A model generated the notes under the pieces. That model worked only from the letters and a program-made list of their open reading frames with translations. It searched no databases and was not told where the DNA came from. From Argentina anserina (taxonomy: Eukaryota; Streptophyta; Magnoliopsida; Rosales; Rosaceae), in assembly GCF_933775445.1 (NCBI RefSeq), contig NC_065876.1, forward strand, positions 15,500,001-15,564,000: DNA of 64,000 bases, written 5' to 3'. Position numbers and translations under genes: made by a program. Shown here piece after piece: positions 60,318 through 64,000 of the stretch (position 1 is its first letter; the number at the start of each line of letters is the position of its first letter).

Positions 60318-60865
60318 TCTTTTAGTCGGCCAAAGGCATAATGCCTAGCATGATAGCTTTAACAGTATATGTCAACTTTTTCTTTCAGTCCGCCAAAGGC
60401 ATAATGCCTAGCCATGATAGCTTGAATATTGAGCACGGGTATGCTAGCTTTTTACATGTCTGTTACATGTAATCATCTCATCTCTGTTACATGTAATCAT
60501 CTTCAATGCTAGCTTTTTACAAGGCAATTCTAACTTTCTATAAACCCTTTTTTACAAACCTTTGAATATTGAGCACGGCTATGCTAGCTTTTTACATGTC
60601 TGTTACATGTAATCATCTCATCTCTATTACATGTAATCATCTTCAATGCTAACTTTTTACACGGCAATGCTATCTTTTTATAAACCTTTTTTTTACAAAC
60701 CTTTGAATATTGAGCACGGGTATGCTAGCTTTTTACATGTATGTTACATGTAAATATTCTCATCTCTACTACATGTATTCATCTTCAATGCTAGCTTTTT
60801 ACATGTCTGTTACATGTAATCATCTCATCTCTATTACATGTAATCATAATGCCTAGGAATGATAG
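60318..60865. repeat. Tandem array, 140-bp unit rich in TTACATGTAA palindromes
   Basis: Units begin GAATATTGAGCACGG at 60424, 60564 and 60705, a period of 140-141 bp. Each contains ATGCTAGCTTTTTACATGT and several TTACATGTAA palindromes. Just left, a roughly 65-bp duplication shares CCGCCAAAGGCATAATGCCT or CGGCCAAAGGCATAATGCCT (about 60330 and 60390). It separates the PIE1 and SEC10 fragments. Confidence 0.8.
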
Positions 60866-61038
60866 TTTGTCAGCAATGTCATTGGCTTTTGGTTATGATT
60901 GATTCCAGCAGATAACACATGGTGGCGTGCTCACTTTCTAACTCGATTTCTACTCTCTATTTTTTCAGTCATCATATGACCAAGCTCCAAGCAACTCCTT
61001 AAAATAACTTTAAATCAGTACACACTAGTGTACCATAT

Positions 61039-61991
61039 CTACCAGTGCACGGATCGCACCCTCTGAAAAACATGTTTTGGTCTCCATCTCTTTGATGCGG
61101 TATCAAATCGTGCTAGCAATCTGTTCTCTAGTTCATTGCAGTATTCATGAAGATTAGCAACTGCAACTTTTAATCCTCTGCTAGCGGCTGCATTGCCCAA
61201 GACTGATGGTACAGTTCTTCCAATATCTTCCTCAGCAAATGCCCGCAGGTTTTGTGCAATTTTAGCAGCCTCTGCAACACGACTATCATCGGAAAATAAA
61301 GGTGAAAGCTCCATTAGATCTTCGGGGCTGTTATTAAACTCCATCAAGTACTTTATGAGTTCTATCAATTGACTAGCAGTCTCCCGCTGATCTCCTATTT
61401 TTTGCAGTTGTCTGTCCAACACTTGATATACGTGAATCCAACTTGGCGAAGCTACCAAACAAGCCATCTCCTCATTTTTCAAGCTAAGTAAGTGTCTTTC
61501 GTTGCTTTGAATCTTGTGTAGAAACATTCTTTTTAAGATTTAATAGCTTTTCCATCAATCTGTGTCTGGAGATCAACCAACTCTTTACAAGAATCCTTGA
61601 ACAGAGATAAGATCTTATCTACTTCAGGAAATAAAGGGTCAGACACTGCTTGCGCAAATCTTGTTGCATTTGACGAGGCTCGCATATGTCCATTTGGCAA
61701 ATTGTCAGTCCCGCTGATGTTGCTATGACCCTCAGATGAATCTGCTTCATCTTCTTGAAAAGACGGGAGGAGACTTGGCGGGGTGGTGACGCGGCACGGT
61801 CTTGACGATGAGGACGATGAGACCGGCGAGGAGGCCGGTGTGGGAGGCAGATTGGTTGGAGTAGAGGACGTTGTTGGTGGGGGCGAGGGTGATGACATCG
61901 GTGAAGTGGGAGATGGCGGAGGTGCAGTCGCAGCAGAAGCCATAGTGCTCAAAAGCATAGCATGGTGGTTATTAGGAGACATGGTGGTCAT
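61039..61991 (-). pseudogene. Broken SEC10 (exocyst) fragment fused to a Pro/Ser-rich frame
   Basis: The exocyst subunit SEC10 tethers secretory vesicles at the plasma membrane. Here only its N-terminal third is present. The upper frame (61991-61533) has 76 Pro/Ser/Thr-rich residues not typical of SEC10. It then follows the family: LLPSFQEDEADSSEGHSNIS, LFPEVDKILSLFKDSCKELV and DLQTQIDGK. A one-base insertion shifts the frame. The family frame continues through QDSKQRKTLT, two stops (in place of Glu and Gly), GSFAKLDSRISSVGQT, a further shift, then the lower frame: QRETASQLIELIKYLMEFNN, LMELSPLFSDDSRVAEAA and LHEYCNELENRLLARFD. Homology stops there. It is contiguous without visible introns, so a processed origin is likely but unverified. 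It is a pseudogene, though the upper ORF of 152 residues is open. Confidence 0.8.
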
Positions 61992-62164
61992 GGTTTTGGC
62001 AGAAGAGGAGCAGATGATGAGAGAGATCGTTTTAATGATAAAAGCAGTCGGCTCGGCTCCTGATCGGCTCCAGCTCGGGTATGCGATCCTTTTTTTTGTA
62101 GGATATTGACAACAATTTGAGAGTTGCGATCGATCTAGCCATTTGACTGCTTTTTTTTATGTTT

Positions 62165-64000
62165 TCAAGCATGGTACTTTTTCAAGAATTTTCCGTTAAT
62201 GGGACCGATCCTCATACCGTCTTCCACCACAATTTCGTAAGCTCCATTGGTGTATACTTCTCTGACACCGTAAGGACCATCCCACTTTGATTTGAATTTG
62301 GGGCTAGTCTTGTGCGTCATAATGATGGGTCTTCGAACAACAAGAACTAAATCATCAACTTGATATGACCGTGGTCGAACACCTTTGTGAAGGCGTATGA
62401 CATCCGAGCTTGGTAGCATTCTAGGTGTTGTTGTGCATCAAGCCTCTTCTCGTCCAAAGCTTCTAACTCTTGAAGGCGCAACTTGACATTTTCCTCATTT
62501 GTGAGACCTTATTGCAAAGCGATTCTCAATGACAGAATTGTTTTCTTTAATGGTAACACGACTTCGACACCATAGACAAGAGAATAAAGTGTAGCATTTG
62601 TGGATGTCTGATACATCGTTCTATAACCCCAGAGAGCTTCGCCTAATTTTTCATGCCAATCCCTCTGCTTGCTGATAGTTTTTTTCAGAATGTTACAAAG
62701 CGTTTTATTGAATGCTTCTGCCAAACTATTTGCCGGAGCGTTGTACATCGAAGAGAAGTGAAGCTTGAAGTGGAATATCTTGCTCAACATTTCTGTTGTG
62801 GTATTCGAGAAGTACTTGGCGTTGTGTGTGATGATGCATCGTGGTATACCATAGCATTGTATAATGCTTCCCGTAATGAAGTCCACAACATTTCCTTTCT
62901 TTATTTCTTTGAGCGGTATCGCCTCTGTCCACTTTGAGAAGGAATCCGTGGCTGCCAGAATGTACATATGAACAGCCGATGATTTCGGAGTGATGAGTCC
63001 GATTGCATCCATTCCCCAGACATCGAATGGGTGCGAAGCAATTGTCGGATGCAACGGCTCAGGTGGCTGATGAATGAAGTTGGCATGAAACTGACAAGCT
63101 TGGCATTTTTGTACATACTCCATACAATCTTTGACCATGGTGGGCCAATAATACCCTAGTTGTCTTACTTGGAAATTTAACTTCGGTCCTGACTGATGTG
63201 CTCCACACACTCCAGAATGAACCTCTTCCATGGCTTTGACCGCTTCATCTTTTCCCAAGCATCGAAGGAGTACTCCATCAAATGACCTCCAATATAAAGT
63301 TTCTTTGTAGTAGAGGAAGCGTGGTGCTCGTCACTTGATGCTCCACCTTTGCTTCGAATCTTCGGGAAGCTTGTTGTGCTCGAGATAGTCGATAAAAGGA
63401 TGCCTCCAATCTTCAACATCAATATTGTAAACTGACACTACATGAGAACTGACACACTGGAGTAAAGGCTTTGTTGTCATGACCAACTTTTGGCAAATTG
63501 GGATGTCCAAAATTTCGTTTCCAGATAATGCCAAAGTCTCCGCCAAGTTTGCTAATTTGTCTGCCATTTGATTTTCTTTCCGTGGCACATGTATGAATAT
63601 AACATTATCAAAGCCCTTCAAGAGTTGTGTGGCGAGTTGAAAATAAGGTACCAAATCGTCATTCTTGACCTCGTAATTAGTGAGCAGTTGATCAATCACC
63701 AACTTCGAGATTCCATACACTTTGAGACTTTGGATTTCAATTTCTAACATTGTTTGAAATCCCATGATCAATGCTTGGTACTTTGCGACATTGTTAGAAC
63801 ATAGTTCCCCAAGAGTGAAAGAATAAGGCAATATCTGTTTTTGTGGAGATACAAAGATAACACCATCCCCTGCTCCGTCTGTCCTAGCTGAGCCATTGAA
63901 AAACATTTTCCAAGTAGGGAGGACCTCTGCAAGGAAGACTTCCTCGTCCAGGAAGTCATCTGAGATTTCCTAATCCGCTGGAATAGGGTGGTCTTCCAGG
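62165..64000 (-). pseudogene. Decayed Ty3/gypsy pol: RNase H, integrase, C-terminal GPY/F
   Basis: Reading right to left: an RNase H-like domain (63906-63331) of the type common in plant gypsy elements (SPQKQILPYSFTLGELCSNN, then VPRKENQMADKLANLAE). Next is an integrase (63258-62509) with the zinc-binding pattern (VHSGVCGAHQSG ... CQAC), then WGMDAIGLITPKSS and AEAFNKTL. Stops and a frameshift follow, then a GPY/F end (KSKWDGPYGVREVYTNGAYE, 62419-62165). Catalytic residues are lost: the RNase H first Asp is Asn (MFFNGSA), AEYQ has become AKYQ and GDSK has become GISK; the integrase second Asp is His (ITHNAKYF). The element continues beyond the right edge of the window. It encoded enzymes for retrotransposition but is now inactive. 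Confidence 0.8.

Overview
The window is plant nuclear DNA, almost certainly from a eudicot. The genes have many short exons with GT-AG introns and long A+T-rich spacers. The proteins are plant-specific families: a fasciclin-like arabinogalactan protein, a U-box/ARM E3 ligase, an F-box/kelch protein and a plant EH-domain protein. The repeats are typical plant mobile elements (hAT, CACTA, Helitron, Ty3/gypsy, LINE, TRIM). The gene and repeat style would suit a rosid, perhaps Rosaceae, but that is inference.

Seven intact protein-coding genes can be modelled: FLA (870-2060, +); an EH-domain endocytosis protein of 13 exons (11868-19676, +, 1006 aa); a small protein of the uncharacterised At5g43822 family (28910-31587, +, 6 exons, 199 aa); a PUB43/PUB44-type U-box E3 ligase (33169-36168, +, 3 exons, 813 aa); an F-box/kelch protein (43513-41771, -, 580 aa); a canopy/MIR-interacting saposin-like protein (51602-53569, +, 9 exons, 186 aa); and a PP2C phosphatase (56678-54273, -, 4 exons, 382 aa). 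These are unrelated housekeeping or signalling genes, not one pathway. EH1 and the U-box gene are also close neighbours in Arabidopsis (At1g20760, At1g20780), so the 11.9-36.2 kb part looks like a conserved block.

Between the genes the DNA is mostly repeat-derived. 0.5-8.8 kb holds an RNase H-like LINE fragment, LTR pieces, a CACTA DUF4216 remnant, and a ubiquitin pseudogene abutting a CACTA end that abuts a Helitron. 20.4-27.6 kb is gene-poor and contains a tandem array with a 190-bp two-part higher-order unit, plus a short copy of the same array 2 kb away. 37.3-40.8 kb is a complete non-autonomous hAT element (8-bp target duplication) filled with six roughly 506-bp repeats, each containing an inverted repeat. 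45.7-46.2 kb is a miniature LTR element (TRIM). 48.1-51.3 kb is nested LTR and hAT-like debris. 57.5-58.4 kb is a second, small hAT element.

The right end (58.9-64.0 kb) is the most unusual: an LTR-like repeat, an apparently intronless broken fragment of PIE1 (SWR1-type chromatin remodeller), a 140-bp tandem array, an apparently intronless broken fragment of exocyst SEC10 fused to a Pro/Ser-rich reading frame, and then a decayed Ty3/gypsy pol. All coding remnants there lie on the minus strand, which suggests gene fragments captured by, or inserted into, a retroelement. No tRNA, rRNA or CRISPR feature was recognised. Family assignments are from sequence recognition alone; no database search was run.
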